This document shows positions 11,460-23,654 of a stretch of DNA of 64,000 nucleotides, piece by piece; position 1 is the stretch's first letter, and each line of letters begins with the position of its first letter. Under the pieces are notes generated by a model. It searched no databases and was not told the DNA's origin. It worked only from the letters and a program-made list of their open reading frames with translations. Origin of the DNA: Acanthococcus lagerstroemiae (Eukaryota; Arthropoda; Insecta; Hemiptera; Eriococcidae); assembly GCA_031841125.1 (NCBI GenBank), contig CM063108.1, positions 27,455,399-27,519,398 of the forward strand, written 5' to 3'. The translations under genes and the position numbers were made by a program.

Positions 11460-11472
11460 CGCCAACATATAT

Positions 11473-13180
11473 AATAAATAAAATTCCAACGAATTTTAAG
11501 AAAAAAAGAGCGTTCCCAATTACAAAATTGAATTTCTCAGGAATCTCTATAATTGAGACTCCAAGAAACTCATCAAGTTTGAAAACTCTATTTTTGAGAT
11601 ATCTTCCGAGAGGCAAGATGTCTTTTTTGGTTCAATTTTTCGTACTAATTCTGAATCTGAATTTTAAATTTCTTATTTATTAATTTTCTTAAATATTGGT
11701 CTATGATGATCCTTATTCAAATAATTTTTTTCGTTTTGCGATGATCAGCCTCGTAGAGAGAAAAAGAGGGCCTGGGGGAATTTCTGCGGCCCCCCCTCTC
11801 CTTCCAGTTCAATTTGTTCTTTTGTTAGATGGGAAGAAATTACAAGCTACGGGATAATAGGTTTCTTTCAGGGTGTAATGAGTGATTGCTGATTTGAAGT
11901 ACAGTGTGATTGAAATTCAGGCATCTTAAAAATATTAGGCCCCCTAGAAAATCCGGGCTCAGGGTATCCCCCCCCTCTCGATAGGGTTGGCACTGATCCC
12001 CTCAAGAGGTGCTCCGAATTATTGAAAAATATTTAAAAGAAAAATTTGACTTTGATTGGATGCCATTACCACACACTACACAGAAGTCGAAGGTTAAGCT
12101 TTTTCCTTTAAAGCATAGAAAAATAGAGTTTCGTGAGGTTGGACTAAGTAGGCAAATTGTCATCCATTTCTACTAATAGGTCAGTGTTACCACAGGATCA
12201 ATGAAATAGTTGAAAACCACATTATTTTTGATACACAGTATTTCGATTTGAAATTACTTAACACTTTTTAAAGACGACACTACATTTACAACTCCTCCTC
12301 CCCTCCATTCATTTATAAACGAGTGCAATGTCACCCCATCGCAGTACCGCTTGGCACTCTTATTTTGTAATTCTGTGGGAAAATTTGTGGGGCGTGGGTG
12401 TCTCAGTCTTTAAGGAAATGTATTCCACAATGTCCCATCAAAATCACAAAAAATATCCCGATTCTCTGACTTAGTTTTTACAGTCTGTAGAGTGCATCAA
12501 ATTTGAAAGTACAAAAAAAAGTGAGCAAAGTTACCCCGTATTACGGTACTTGAAATTAGATTATATTTTTTAGGCGAGAGGAGGGAGTAAAAGCAAAGAA
12601 AAATTGTAATAAAAACGACAATAAGTTTTCTAATTTGGGCAGCGTCAAAAAGAAGTTTAGGATAGGCGGTGTGCCATGTTACCCCGTGATTATAAAGTCA
12701 TCCCGTGTTACGGTATTCGGACTTCCCAGATCAGTGGCGTGCTGGCATCGAACCTTTGTCCTTTTCCGATTTCGAGGAAATGATGCTTAAATTAAGGTGG
12801 GGCAAGTGTACGTACTTAAGCTTTGAGCACTTATAATTGGAAAATCTTGGGAGTGGGGGGATTTTAACCAAATTTGTCGTGAGATAACATTTTTCCCTTT
12901 CATTTTACCACGGTTCAAACACCATTCCAGAGAAATGTGACTGTAAAGCCTTTGGTTGAAAATATCACAGTTAGCTTTGACCTATGGATTAATAAATGAA
13001 CCCCAATTCCATTTTGATTCATTACACCAAGCTTAGGACTTCACTTTTTGATGAAAGAGAATCATGCGGGTTTGAAACAAGAAAGATCATCTGGCGTCTC
13101 TGTAGACTGGATTAAACATTTCATGTGATAACAAGCTGTGCACTCTCTCTAAGAGAAGCGAACGTTTTCATCAGCTGAGT
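11473..13180. other. no gene; a recurring TTACCCCGT motif
   Basis: AT-rich, with no supported coding sequence. Variants of GTTACCCCGTATTACGGTA recur near 12525 and 12680-12715, with a looser match near 12325. Two C/G-rich patches (11765-11815 and 11938-12000) resemble hAT MITE ends, but I found no matching target duplication. Confidence 0.4.
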
Positions 13181-13197
13181 ATACCTCAAGTTTGAAG

Positions 13198-13424
13198 GGG
13201 GGGGGGGGTGTGGTTGGCCGAGTGGATAGCGCGCTTGTCTCGGAATCTGGAGGTACCGGATTCGAACCCACGTAGCAATTCGCTCCAATTTCGACCTAGG
13301 TTGGTTTTGCGGCAAGACGAGAAAAAAGCTAAGACAGCCTTAACAGGCTCCTCGACGTCTCTGAGGTAATGCTCCAAAGGACAGATTCCAGGGCTCGGGT
13401 TGAGGGTAAAATTAGAAAAGAAGA
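13198..13424 (+). mobile_element. tRNA-derived SINE (family 2), copy 1
   Basis: The head has an A box TGGCCGAGTGG and a B box GGATTCGAACC spaced as in a tRNA, resembling a serine- or leucine-type tRNA. The body runs through GACAGCCTTAACAGG to GGCTCGGGTTGAGGG. A second copy lies at 26010-26242 on the minus strand with the same head-to-tail order. The flanks ATACCTCAAGTTTGAAG (13181-13197) and ATACCCCAAGTTCAAG (13425-13440) look like a diverged target duplication. A G-run precedes the head. It is not a functional tRNA: the tRNA-like part is fused to an unrelated body. Confidence 0.8.
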
Positions 13425-13440
13425 ATACCCCAAGTTCAAG

Positions 13441-16144
13441 TTTTCTATAGAATTTAATTGATAGTATGGCTAGTTTCCACTTTGGATATCACATGAATTT
13501 GTAGATAATATGACCATTCTTGAACATCCCGCCACGGTTGTGAAAAATCGAGAACAAGATTAATCCAAATAAATCGACTTTTCAGATAAGATGACCATTT
13601 TTTGGTTTCATTTTGCTTAGCATAAGCTTTGAGTAACATTTTTGTAGTTTGGTATGTTTACTATTTGTGAATATGTATTTGGCTTTAGCATAGTTGAATG
13701 GATGAGAATTCGATTAATTTTTTAGGCAAACAGCTACTCTAGATTTAGATCGATCGATCTTTCGATAACCTTAGCTAGAACTTTATCGAACTAGTTTTTC
13801 TTTGAAGGGGGGGAGGCTAGACAGCAGAAATGTTGATAATAATGAAAGCATATCAGTTGAAGTGTGCAAACAAACAGAAAATTCAATTTGTTGGCTGGCT
13901 ACTGAACCAGTCGTTAAGTGTCGACTTTTCGAATATCATTGGGAGTGTAACACTCCACACTATTTTATCACTATGGCCCTAGCTCCAAAAACTACACGAG
14001 TCTCGTGTTCGAAGGGCTTTCAAGTATCCCAAGAATACCAAACCCATCAACTGCCAAAGAAAAGGCGTCGCCAGAATTTCCTCCCAGTAGGGGCCTCTCA
14101 TTTTCAGTGGTGGCCAAGTTGAAAAATGATTGCGTTTTATCTCAGCAGGTAGTTTTAGCATTGTAGGATGTACAATTTATAATCTCATTGGGGGAAAATG
14201 TATCCACTGGGCCATCCCTAACTGCGCCTATGTGCCGAAGTGCTACCTTAAACTAATATTGCATTTTACTCAGCAATTTTGTGTTCAGCTACAAGCAATC
14301 TGACAGCAACTCTGATAAGCAAATTACACAAACGTACCTACAATTATTAAAAGTTCTCGAAATCTAGCTCGCAAATAACTGATTCGAACGGAGGAACACG
14401 TGTAATTATTATTGTGTTTTGAAATCGATTCCACCGACCCGAAAGCCCGAGCCGTTACTCGTACAACACACGAAAGTGCATAATGGTTTTTACACCGCCG
14501 AAATGGATGACCCATGAACGCCCTTTTTCGCTGGTGCTTATAGACCAGAATTACCGCATTTCAAATCAGGTCCACTCTCGACAACACGTCGCGCCGTCTA
14601 AAATAATCATCGTAGTTTAAAATAACACGGAGATATCCGTAAATAAACGCCTGTCGAGGGTAACCTCACCGAGCTCGGTAATTAATTTCACGCGAGTCTT
14701 AATCCTCAGCTATTGCGTTGCACTCCACCAGATTGAAAGAGAGAAGGAAGAAAAGAGTGGACTCACGGATACAATAAATTCTCCAGTGTTATAGAATTCC
14801 TGAAAGCTAAGTCCAATCAGACTTGTGACAATTTTGACGGGTACCTAACTACAAAAATTCGTAAGGTTTAAATGCATTATCAACAGTAATCCCATACTTG
14901 TGTTGACTACCTTGACTTCAGAAATAGAAATAGAATAAAATATAAGACCGGTAATAACTATTGGTTTAATGGAGTTCTCTGTTTAATCTTTCGGTACCTA
15001 AGTAAGTAACGTGCACGTGAGCGCGCATGCAATAATTTATTGCGTGAAATTCTCTACATTCTAAGTTACAGTTACGAATAAGTTAGTGGCGACACGACTG
15101 ATGAAAACTGTTTTCAATAAACCACTCTCTACTTAAGCAAATCTCTGACCAACTCGCTTTTAAGCAACGTCTATTCTAAGAAGCAGTACTGCCTATATTG
15201 AGCTGTACCAAAAATTTTTTGAGCACCTCCAAGAAATTTGGGACAGTTCCGAAAAACAACTTTACATACATAGATTACTTTAGAGATTTATTTATTTTAA
15301 AAAATTGGTTGAAAAATATTAATACGAAAGTAAAAGAACTTGAGATTAGCTAATCAAAGTTGAACTTAAATAGTTGAAGTGATAGCGAACGATTTTTTTC
15401 TACCAGACAGGGTGCCTACCAGAATTTAAAAAATGAAAATAGTTGACTTTAGTTGACCTTTTTCCAATTTTTTCCTGACGAAGCAGTCTCCATGCATCGG
15501 GAAACAGTCCAAGCTTTGGAGAAAAAATGGTGTCCGACATTTGCGTTGAGGTGGCTACATTGAAGGGCGGGTTGCCGCTTTAAGGTTGTCTACACTGCTG
15601 CCTAGCCTATCGCTTAGTCTGAGTTAAGATAAGGTCGATGCCCTCTCTCTTGTCACTTGCGTAATGAGTTCGGTAATTGATGTACGAAGCTTACGACGCT
15701 TGCGGTGGACGACAATACGAAGCTAACATGTTAATCTATCACATTTAATATATGAAGTTCAGTTTAACCGGTGTTTAATTATTTTAAAGGAGTTTCAGTG
15801 AAGGGGTCGAGGGCTCGTACCTTGCCCCTCCCTTCCTCGGTGTCTTCAATTTGTAAAAAAGTTCCGGGACTTTGGGCAATAGTTAAGTAAATTCCGGGAC
15901 GTTTCCGTGTTTTCCGGAATTTCCGGAACCGATAGACACCATAAAATTGGAAATTCACCAAAAATTAAGTGTACCATGAAACTAAAAATCACATAAATTT
16001 CAAATTTGTGCACAAATATACAGTGTGGAACAGATCATCACGCAATATAGGAAAGTCCCATAAAGCGCACGTTGATGTGTACCACTGTATAAAACGTCGT
16101 ACTGGGGCAAATCAACACGCAACATAATAATAGAGTATATTTTA
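13441..16144. other. AT-rich stretch without a gene
   Basis: Only short frames without recognisable motifs (13802-14122, 14324-14515). 15413-15945 has weakly inverted ends, GGTGCCTACCAG and GGTGTCTATCGG, that suggest an old transposon, but the flanks do not match. Confidence 0.4.
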
Positions 16145-16188
16145 ATTCCCTCTGTCACAGCCGGTTGGCCAATTACGACAGAAGGAAT
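16145..16188. other. hairpin with a loop shared with 35757-35801
   Basis: ATTCCCTCTGTC (16145-16156) pairs with GACAGAAGGAAT (16177-16188), 11 of 12 pairs, around a 20-base loop containing GGTTGGCCAATTAC. The same loop core occurs at 35757-35801 between arms of different sequence that also pair. Both are followed by A-rich DNA. It may be a retroposon 3'-end stem-loop; this is an inference. Confidence 0.4.
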
Positions 16189-16189
16189 G

Positions 16190-16590
16190 ATAGCAAAGAA
16201 AAAATATATGAAATATAGAAAAAGAAAAAAAAAGAAAAAAAACGAACTAGAAATAGAACAAACGAGACTTACATGAAAGAAAAATAAACAAAAAAAGAAC
16301 AAAACAAAAAAAAACAGAAAAGTAGGTGGAAAATACAGGGCCGGCAAACGAAAAACGAAACGATAACGAACGACTAACAAAATTAATAACGAAAACAAAA
16401 CAAAAGAAACAAAAAAAAATGATGTTAATGAAATAACGAAAACGATAACGAAGGAAAAATAATAATTTTTGTGACAAAATAAAAAGACGATAACGAAAAA
16501 ACGATTTTTGTTTTGTTCGCCAGCCCTAAAATAAGGAGAAAAGAAAGAAAGAATGAAAGAAAAAAAGAAAGAAAGAAAAAAAAAACCTGG
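16190..16590. repeat. purine/A-rich low-complexity tract
   Basis: Long runs of AAAG-, GAAA- and AACGAAAA-type repeats on the plus strand. They create phenylalanine- and serine-rich open frames on the minus strand (16000-16635 and overlapping frames), which I regard as artefacts of composition. Confidence 0.75.
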
Positions 16591-16679
16591 ATGCCTTCCC
16601 TGACGTGCCGCGCCGACCTCATCCCATAATCTCAAATCCGGAAACCTGGACCTCTTTATATTTCCTGATTACGCTGGTT

Positions 16680-17455
16680 TGGAATAATTTCATCGAAAAT
16701 GTTTGAAAAAAAAACCGATAATTTCCGAAGAATCTCAACGTAAATCTTTAGAAAAACTGTCCAATGTTTCCCATAGAATTTCATGAAAATTTTTCGAGAA
16801 TCTTTCGCTAATTTTTGGAATTGGGAAAAAACTACGACAGTTTTTAAAGGATTTTATCAACAAATTCTTGGTAAAATGTTCCCCGAAAAATTTAATCGAA
16901 AATCGAGAAAAATCTTTGGGAAAATTCTTTGATGACCAGGAATTTCATCTAAAATTTTTGGAGAAAAAAATTCCGATAATTCCCGAAGAATCTCTTCGAA
17001 CATCTTTAGGAAAAATGTGCAATGTTTTCCAAATATTTTTTTTTTAATCTTCGGCTATCTTCGGGAAAATTTGTAACAATTTTAAAGGAATTTCGTAGGA
17101 AATTTTCAGAAAAAATTTCCGATAATTTCCGAAGAATCTCACAGGAAAACTTTGTAAAAATTTCCAATTTTTTCCAAAAAATTTCATCAAAATCCTTCGA
17201 GAAACTTTTCCGATGATTTTTGAAGAATTTCATGGAAATATTCGGGGAAAAACTCCGATGGTTTTTGAAGAATTTTTAGTAAACAATCTTCTGGAAAAAT
17301 GTTCGATGATCTCCGAAGAATTTCATCGAAAATCTTCGGAAAATTTCAGTTATTTTTAAAGATTTCCGATAAAAATCTTCGGAAATTAACGGAATTTTTT
17401 TCTAAAACTCTCCGATGAAATTTCTTAAAATCATCGAATATTGTTCCCGAAGATT
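16680..17455. repeat. degenerate short-repeat tract
   Basis: Many imperfect copies of a motif close to TCCGAAGAATTTCATCGAAA followed by ATCTTYGGRAAAA, spaced irregularly at roughly 40-70 bp. Both strands stay open over short distances (17006-17233 and 17022-17216) because the unit is self-complementary in part, with TTCCGAAGA against TCTTCGGAA. It has the character of an old minisatellite. Confidence 0.65.
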
Positions 17456-17783
17456 CTCGATGGACGAGGAGGTGAGGGGTGAGTGAAGAGAGGCAGCGCG
17501 TCCGGCCTTGGGGGACCTGAAATTTCCTGGCGAGCGCTCAGGGAGTGTGGACCTCGGTCAGTAGGGAACCCCATGGTGGCCCTGGTAGGATGCGCGCGCC
17601 GTTCCGGCACGTAGAAATGGAGGCTCGGGCCCGGCCCCAAGGCGACTCTCCGGTCACTGACGCGATACTCGAAAGGGTAGTTCCTATGGCCGGAGGTGCG
17701 GTGTCATAGGGGCCATTTTGGCATGCATGCATCGCCATACGTCCCACCACACCAAGTTCAGAATTGGATGGGGGAAGTTTCAA

Positions 17784-18130
17784 CTACCAGGGTGGGGGTG
17801 ATGTATGGATTGTTGGTAGTAACTTGTAGGGATAGGTACGGAACAGTGTCCCTTCAAAGTGTGACCGTAAGTGTAGTGGGGATTTGGGAACATGGGTGTA
17901 GTTTGGAGGGTTAAAGAGATACGCATAGGCAGGAAGTTTAGGCTTGTGTGCCATCGTAACGAGAAGTTTGGCAGTGAGTTGCATTCGGCGGTAAGAGAGA
18001 GGAGGAATTTCAGCATCGACACATATACTCAAAGCTGGGCTGGGTGAAGGGCGCCAATGGCGATACGGAGACCCGCATTTTGAACAGCGTCAAGAAGCTT
18101 TAATTCTGAGGAAGGGGCAAGTCCATATAT
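17784..18130 (-). pseudogene. Jockey-type ORF2 C-terminal fragment
   Basis: Minus-strand translation from about 18128 gives YGLAPSSELKLLDAVQNAGL followed by RIAIGALH. After one frameshift near 18040 it continues as SICVDAEIPPLSYRRMQLTA. This is the thumb/C-terminal region of Jockey-type ORF2 (consensus of the type GAFRTSP-ES-VEA-PPL-RR). Sequence below 17784 (to about 17460) stays GC-richer and may be more of the same element, but I recognise no motif there. The polymerase active-site region is absent. Confidence 0.65.
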
Positions 18131-19998
18131 GCAAAAAAATGTTCTTGGACCAGTAGATAATTATTGTCATTTTTGCAGGATCAAAATACCTAAGAGTAAA
18201 ACCAGCAAAAAACGAACCAAAATCTTACCAGAAGAACTACTAGCAAAAAACTGGCTTCAAAAAGACAGCGTGATCTTTCTTCTTCGACGGTCTCATCAGG
18301 ATCGTCAATATTCAGGGTACAGTGGAACATATCCGGCCGTATCTGACTCTTTTGATGAAATTTACAATGTAAATGTAAAATAAAGTGTTCATTGTTCTGA
18401 GCATGCGATTTTTTTTTCTTCATAACTTAGAAAAAGATTATATACGTAGTCTTAGATACTAATGATGCCCGATTAATCGATAGAAATCGATTTTCTAAAT
18501 CATTGCGTGTTTGAGTGTTCTCTTATTATTGGTTGGGGGGGATGAAGAGTCCATGGAAGAAAGGAGTTAACAGCCAATTTTTCCATTTCCGTTCTTTTCG
18601 ATTTATCGGTGGAGATGGTCCCCTCTTCATTGTATGCAATAACTTCAAATGCGTTTTTGGCTACGGTAGGCCCCCCCTCTCCCTTGTTAGAGTAATTCAC
18701 CGAATTCGACTCTTCAAGAGCTACATATTACTAACCTTGATTGAATACCTGAAAAAAAAAAAAATGCATTCATCCCCTTTCTTCCCTGGACTCTTCAAAT
18801 GAGAATACAGAATTGCAGTCTTCAGACAGTGCTTGAACCTGCGAACCTGGAGTAACAGCAATAGGCATGAGTCTAGTAGCTCTGGGAGTACCGAAGCGCG
18901 ATGCGCTACTAGCGCTAAGGTGACTTGAGTGAGAACTAATAATAGGTCTCGCAGAAAATCGTTCGAGTCTGCCATCTATTTCAAAACATGTTTAAGTAGT
19001 AAAGTACGTCTATAAGTTGACTTATTTCGTATTTTATTTTATATTTTCAATTTTTTCATTACAGCGCATACTGAAATAATTGATTTTAATCAATTTTTTT
19101 TTTCTACAAGAAATCGACTTGATTTTTTGTTATGATGGGAAAATCGGATAATCGATTTGTAATGACAATAGATTTTTGCTTCACTATTAGATATCCACTG
19201 GTTCGAGTTCCGAGGTATAACACCGGTGTTGTACCTTGAACCAATAAAGTAACAACATTCGTTGGCAAATTCTTACACTTCAACTTCAAATTATTGTAGA
19301 AAGCTGAAATTCTTACAGAGAATGCCCAAAGGTTCAAGGTATCATGTGTGAGAATCAAACTCCTTTGATTCACTCCAAGTGGAGAAATGAGCGTTGAACT
19401 AAACTTGACACCATGATACAACAGCTTCCTCTACACAATTTCTTCAAACGTCTATATTGTCGCCCCTTCAAATGAAACAGTAGGCAAATATATCTGAACA
19501 TTGTCAGAATGGGTTGCTTACTTACCAGGTTGAAGAGAGGGGCAGGTACTTTGAAATATCCTGTATACCATAAGGGAAACAGCTACAAATATTTCAGCTC
19601 CGAGATCCCGGATTCTTTTTCCGGTTAAGTGAAGTGTGGTGCTGAAGCTGTGATCAGCTCAAGTATAATTACATTAACAGGAATAGTTTAACGCTTCGGT
19701 CCCAAATATAGATACTAGAGCGTGCAGGGAGAGAGGGCAACTGTTGAATATGAGATATTCAGTATAAAAAGTGGAGAAAACATAACCAATACTTAAGGAG
19801 CACTAAAGTAGCATGCAAATTCAGTTACATCCATTTAAGAGTAGGTATTTACTTGGATGCACCAAACCCATTTTGTTGATTGGAGGGGGGGGGGGGAATG
19901 AAGGCTAGTAGAATTTGGGGAGCTGAAAAGCAAAAAGAAGAAATATTTTTATTCAAATTTCTCGAGACGACACCCATGATTTTCTGAGCTAGTGCAGA
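18131..19998. other. no gene; one candidate TIR element inside
   Basis: Mostly AT-rich and featureless. ATCGATTT-rich sequence near 18470-18500 and again near 19085-19175 may mark the ends of one old element. The inverted pair at 18542-18800 is listed separately. Confidence 0.35.
18542..18800. repeat. candidate TIR element (~260 bp)
   Basis: TGAAGAGTCCATGGAAGAAA near 18544 is matched in inverted form by TTTCTTCCCTGGACTCTTCA near 18778, about 22 bp with one mismatch. No clear target duplication was found. Confidence 0.5.
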
Positions 19999-20232
19999 GT
20001 GTTTGGGACGATGGGACGAGCAGCCTCCCCGCTGTACATGTCAAATATTTCGACGTCGAATACGTTTTCGGTTATCATGAGAAGCGTATTCGAGCTGAAC
20101 TTAAATGCGGAGTTAGAAAACCGCGCTGCAGATCTTATGAAGCATAAGACAGTTAAAATGGTTCGCGTGGCTGCGAAAACAATGATGAGAATGAAAAAAG
20201 AGTTGACTGAGAACGGGAAGGTACTCACGTAG
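19999..20232 (+). CDS. unidentified 77-codon frame, possible exon or relic
   Basis: I do not recognise this protein. The frame starts ATG-TTT-less: in the 77-residue reading the first methionine-equivalent codon at 19999 is TTG (leucine), and the first true ATG is at 20008, giving about 74 residues. The reading is not low-complexity. It has mixed codons with many G/C third positions compared with its AT-rich surroundings, and a basic, alanine/lysine-rich C-terminus that could be helical (AADLMKHKTVKMVRVAAKT, about residues 43-61). A possible acceptor-like CTAGTGCAG lies upstream at about 19990, and the frame ends with GTACTCACGTAG, where a GT donor is possible. It could be a host exon, a transposon fragment or chance. 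Confidence 0.25.
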   Translation: MFGTMGRAASPLYMSNISTSNTFSVIMRSVFELNLNAELENRAADLMKHKTVKMVRVAAKTMMRMKKELTENGKVLT

Positions 20233-21214
20233 TGCTGGGCAATCTCGTGCTTTTAATTTCTGGGGCTGCAGTCACGCTGTCTGACGATATCGCAACTGAC
20301 GATTTTTCCAGTTCAACTGCACGAAAAATATTCTATTAAAACTCCAATTTTTTATCGTTTCCCCGCACTCGATAAAAAATTATCGCGGTATTAAAAAAAA
20401 GCGCAGGGATTAAGAGCGTGGTGTATAAAAAATTAAATATTATATTTCGCCCAGAAGAAAAAGAATTCATCCTCTTTGTGTAATTCCGTTCGCGATTTAA
20501 AGATTAAATACGATACGTCCGACGTTTCGTAAATTCCATTTTTATAAAAGTCTTTCACTTAATAAATCCGGGAAACCGTTTATAATGAAAATAAAAATCC
20601 ATCATTTAAGAAGATAAGAAGTTATATACACCATTATAGTTTACGGTACGTACGTTATATGTTTTTTTTTTCTAACTCTTTGTCTCGGGTAGAATTTCTT
20701 TGATAAGCGTATAATCCCAGACGAAGGCTAGAATATACGGAAACAGGGAGTCTAAAAAATTTTCCTATTTTTCGTACTATCCGAGGCTTATAGTCAAAAG
20801 GAAAACTCGGAATATATGTGCGATTTAATGAGATTTTCTTTGGAAAACGTTTAAATTCTTGTAACTCTTTGAGATAAATACAAAATGACGGCGGGAGGCA
20901 AAGCGAAGGGATTCTACGAAACGTAAAGATGAAAAGTTTAAAGGATGTAAGTGTGAAGGGGCATGCGGAAGAGATAAAACTTTCTAAGAGTTAGGAAACT
21001 TTTAAGTCGCGTAACAAATTCGTCGGCGTAAAAAGAGGACGAAATTAACTTTTTCCTTTTCCGAATTCATTATCCAGAATTTCAATAACACGTAGCAGAC
21101 GAAACAAACGGAAATCTCCGCGAGTAAGATTTATTACTCCGGCTTTTGACATGCGTTCGTTCGTGCCTCGATCGCTCTACAGTGCTGATCTTTGGAGAAC
21201 TAAAACATACTCAT
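20233..21214. other. AT-rich stretch without a gene
   Basis: No reading frame or repeat that I can support. The LOA-derived fragment begins near 21215. Confidence 0.5.
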
Positions 21215-21824
21215 TGTCACTGAGTCTGTCAAGTGCTTTCGTCGGCATCGTTCTCATTGCCCCTGTTGTCATCACGTGCACGAACCTTTGCAAATGGTCC
21301 AGTTTCTCTCTGACTTTGACCAGGTGGACTGGGCCCCATCGCACAACTGCCGCACATGTGATTCTGAGAGGTATTTCACCGGTATATGGAGAGAGTCCCC
21401 AGGTCCTGCTGATAAAGGTACGGCAAGCCCAAAGAGCCTCAATCTCTTTTCTTATTTTTCTGAGACGTGATCCCTCTGGGAGAATTTTTCGTCACGCTAT
21501 GTCCAAAGTACTTCACCTTTCCTGTGAGAGCTAACAGTCTTCCTTTGTATTGCACCTTGATCAACTCATTGCCCTTCCATTTATGAGTTAAAAGAATGAT
21601 CTCAGTCCTTTTTTCGCACACCATTTTCCTACCCATCAGAGTCTTCACTGCATCAGCTCCACAATGGTCCTCGGAAGTTTGCCAGTTACCACCACAGTCA
21701 AAACGTCAGCACAGCCTTGTGTGTATATTTTTTGACCATTTAACTCATCCAGCAAACTGTCCATCACTAGGCTCAACAGTAGGGAAAAGAGTACTCCCCT
21801 CTGTGGGCAGCCTCTGATATTCGG
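21215..21824 (-). pseudogene. LOA-clade reverse transcriptase fragment
   Basis: The minus strand aligns by eye with 42405-43035 of the LOA element in this window. Shared stretches include GAGTTGATCAAGGTGCAATA and CTCACAGGAAAGGTGAAGTA. The protein segment ELIKVQYKGRLLALTGKVKY at 21439-21648 matches the intact copy with one change. The catalytic YADD equivalent is degraded (the region reads as GCTGACGTT). There are several frameshifts, and about 18 bp are deleted relative to the full copy near 42850. Both element ends are missing. It belongs to the same family as 38941-44221 but is older. Confidence 0.85.
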
Positions 21825-23454
21825 ATAACGTTCTCTTATTTTCGAAGTACATCATTAAAATCGAACATCACGCTATCAATTTTGGATTTTTTATAATCGT
21901 GAGTTCAAAGGACATACTTAGAAACATTTTTCGAATACATAATTAACAGACGACTGAGTAATTGAGTGTAAGTTCTGGGAATTGGAGATGGAATCTGGTT
22001 GTAGAACTGATTGTAATTCAGTTCTATCATTATGTTTTTTGATTTCCGTAAGTTCGGTAGCTCATTTGAGAGTTGCAGAACATACAGCAATGAAGAAATT
22101 CAACATACGGGAGAAAAAAATGAATCAACATTTGATCTGACCAATATTTGGCTCCAACTTTTTGTAGTCACGATGCAGCACACGATCAGCGCGTACATTG
22201 TAATCGTTTTCTATGCATCATACTTCGGCAGAAAGTCTTGTGGCCTTACTTCTGGCCTGATGGGTCAAATATAGCTGACCAGCTATCGTGGTCAAGTTTT
22301 TACGCATGTATACGCATATACAAAAAATAATAATAATGATAATAATAATAACTCTAGGCGCACGAGTGATTTAATCTTCGTGTATTTCGAAGTGGCACGC
22401 GCACGTAAAAACATTGAAGAACTCTATTAAAGCCTACAGACACAAATATATACAACAAAAGATCATTATAATGAGAGTAAATAATAATTTACGATTGTAC
22501 CGCGAACGTGGTACTTACTCGTATTAACTAAACGTCGATAAAGAAGAAATAATAATTTCGGTGTATCACACAAGAACGCGAAGGGATTTCGAGGCAACAT
22601 CTCAGAAAGAATTTTCATTTTCTGGAACTCGAACATGGTCCGCACTAAAGCGGCTCAAATTGATGGACGAGATGAGACGAGAAGACTGAATGTACTTTTA
22701 CAGACGTCTATCATGTTTGTTCCAGATAACTGCTGCGGCCTCTGGGGGAGGGGGCATTGAAATCACCAGAACTAAGGGGCAAAAGAGATCATGGCTTGGG
22801 GGTGTTTGATTGGACGAGGGCGGTTGGAAGAATACCAGAAGGACTAGATCCTGAGCCGGCGTTAATCCTTTCGAAAAGTAAACAAGTTTTCAACTTTACA
22901 GGCTAGTAACTTCAAAACGATAAAAAGCATTTTTAATGCAACTTTGTTGTTGGTAATACTGAAACTTCATGTATATCATTCTTTGCAACTAAAAACGCGT
23001 GACTGTTTTGGAGAAATCTGACAAATTTGAATTTTTTTTCCCTTCAAAATTACTTAGATTGCTTTGGAATCCAGCTCTTCATAATAATATGATCATTCCG
23101 AATGAATTGTGGTCGTTTTCAAGGAGGAATGAACGTAAATTGTTGTTCAATTTTGGTAAATTTAGTAAATTTTGGATTTTTTCATCGGGTCGGGTTATTT
23201 CAGGTATATTTGGTCAAATAAAAAAACCTGATAGTCGCCAACACTCATTTCTACACAATTTCGGCTGTTGAATTTGAATCCGTTATCTGAAATTGGCGGC
23301 GATGCTCCACTGCCGAAATACGCTCAAAAATCTCGTAAAATGGCGGCAAAATTGCGTCAAATAATGACTGTAGCTCTATACTAGGGGAAAATCTGAAATG
23401 GTTTCGAAATATTGCTAAAATTCAGAAAACTTTCCGCTAGGAAGAAAAACTTGA
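21825..23454. other. no gene; TAA microsatellite inside
   Basis: AT-rich, with short frames only. An ATAATA run lies at 22326-22351. Around 22880-23450 the sequence resembles the fringe of the block repeated at 23455-23620, but I cannot define a unit. Confidence 0.4.
22326..22351. repeat. TAA microsatellite
   Basis: AATAATAAT-type trinucleotide run with one TGA interruption. Confidence 0.85.
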
Positions 23455-23620
23455 CTAACGACTCAATTTTCCGAGACAAATTCAAATCCGCCTTCAAAGT
23501 TGAACTAGAGTCCTGCTTTGTAAATTTCACCCTTCTACCTCAATTTTACGAAATTTTTGATCGTATCTCGGTAATGAAGCGTCGTTGCTAAATCGGTCAA
23601 AAGTGAGTAAGAATAAGGGG
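23455..23620. repeat. diverged copy of the ~140-bp block found at 52330-53260
   Basis: Shares the order ACTCAATTTTYCGAGACRAATTC, AAATCCG, GTTGAACTAGAGTC-like, ATCTCGGTAATGAAGCGTC and AAATCGG with the longer unit of the satellite at 52330-53385 (there, GAATCCGTTGTCAA then ATCTCGGGAACATAGCGTCA). It is a dispersed, more diverged relative. Confidence 0.5.
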
Positions 23621-23654
23621 TCGATAATTCACGTTTTTTGACTTATGAACATTT

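Noticed and set aside
11750..11995. hAT MITE suggested by C/G runs and a GGTTGGCACTG end
   Set aside because: The left end does not match the right end convincingly and no target duplication is seen.
13205..13280. tRNA gene on the plus strand
   Set aside because: Same reason: the tRNA-like head is fused to a non-tRNA body.
15413..15945. hAT element with GGTGYCTAYCRG ends
   Set aside because: The terminal similarity is short and the 8-bp flanks do not match.
16000..16635. 211-codon minus-strand frame and overlapping frames
   Set aside because: Phenylalanine/serine-rich translation of an A-rich simple-repeat tract. No domain or normal amino-acid composition.
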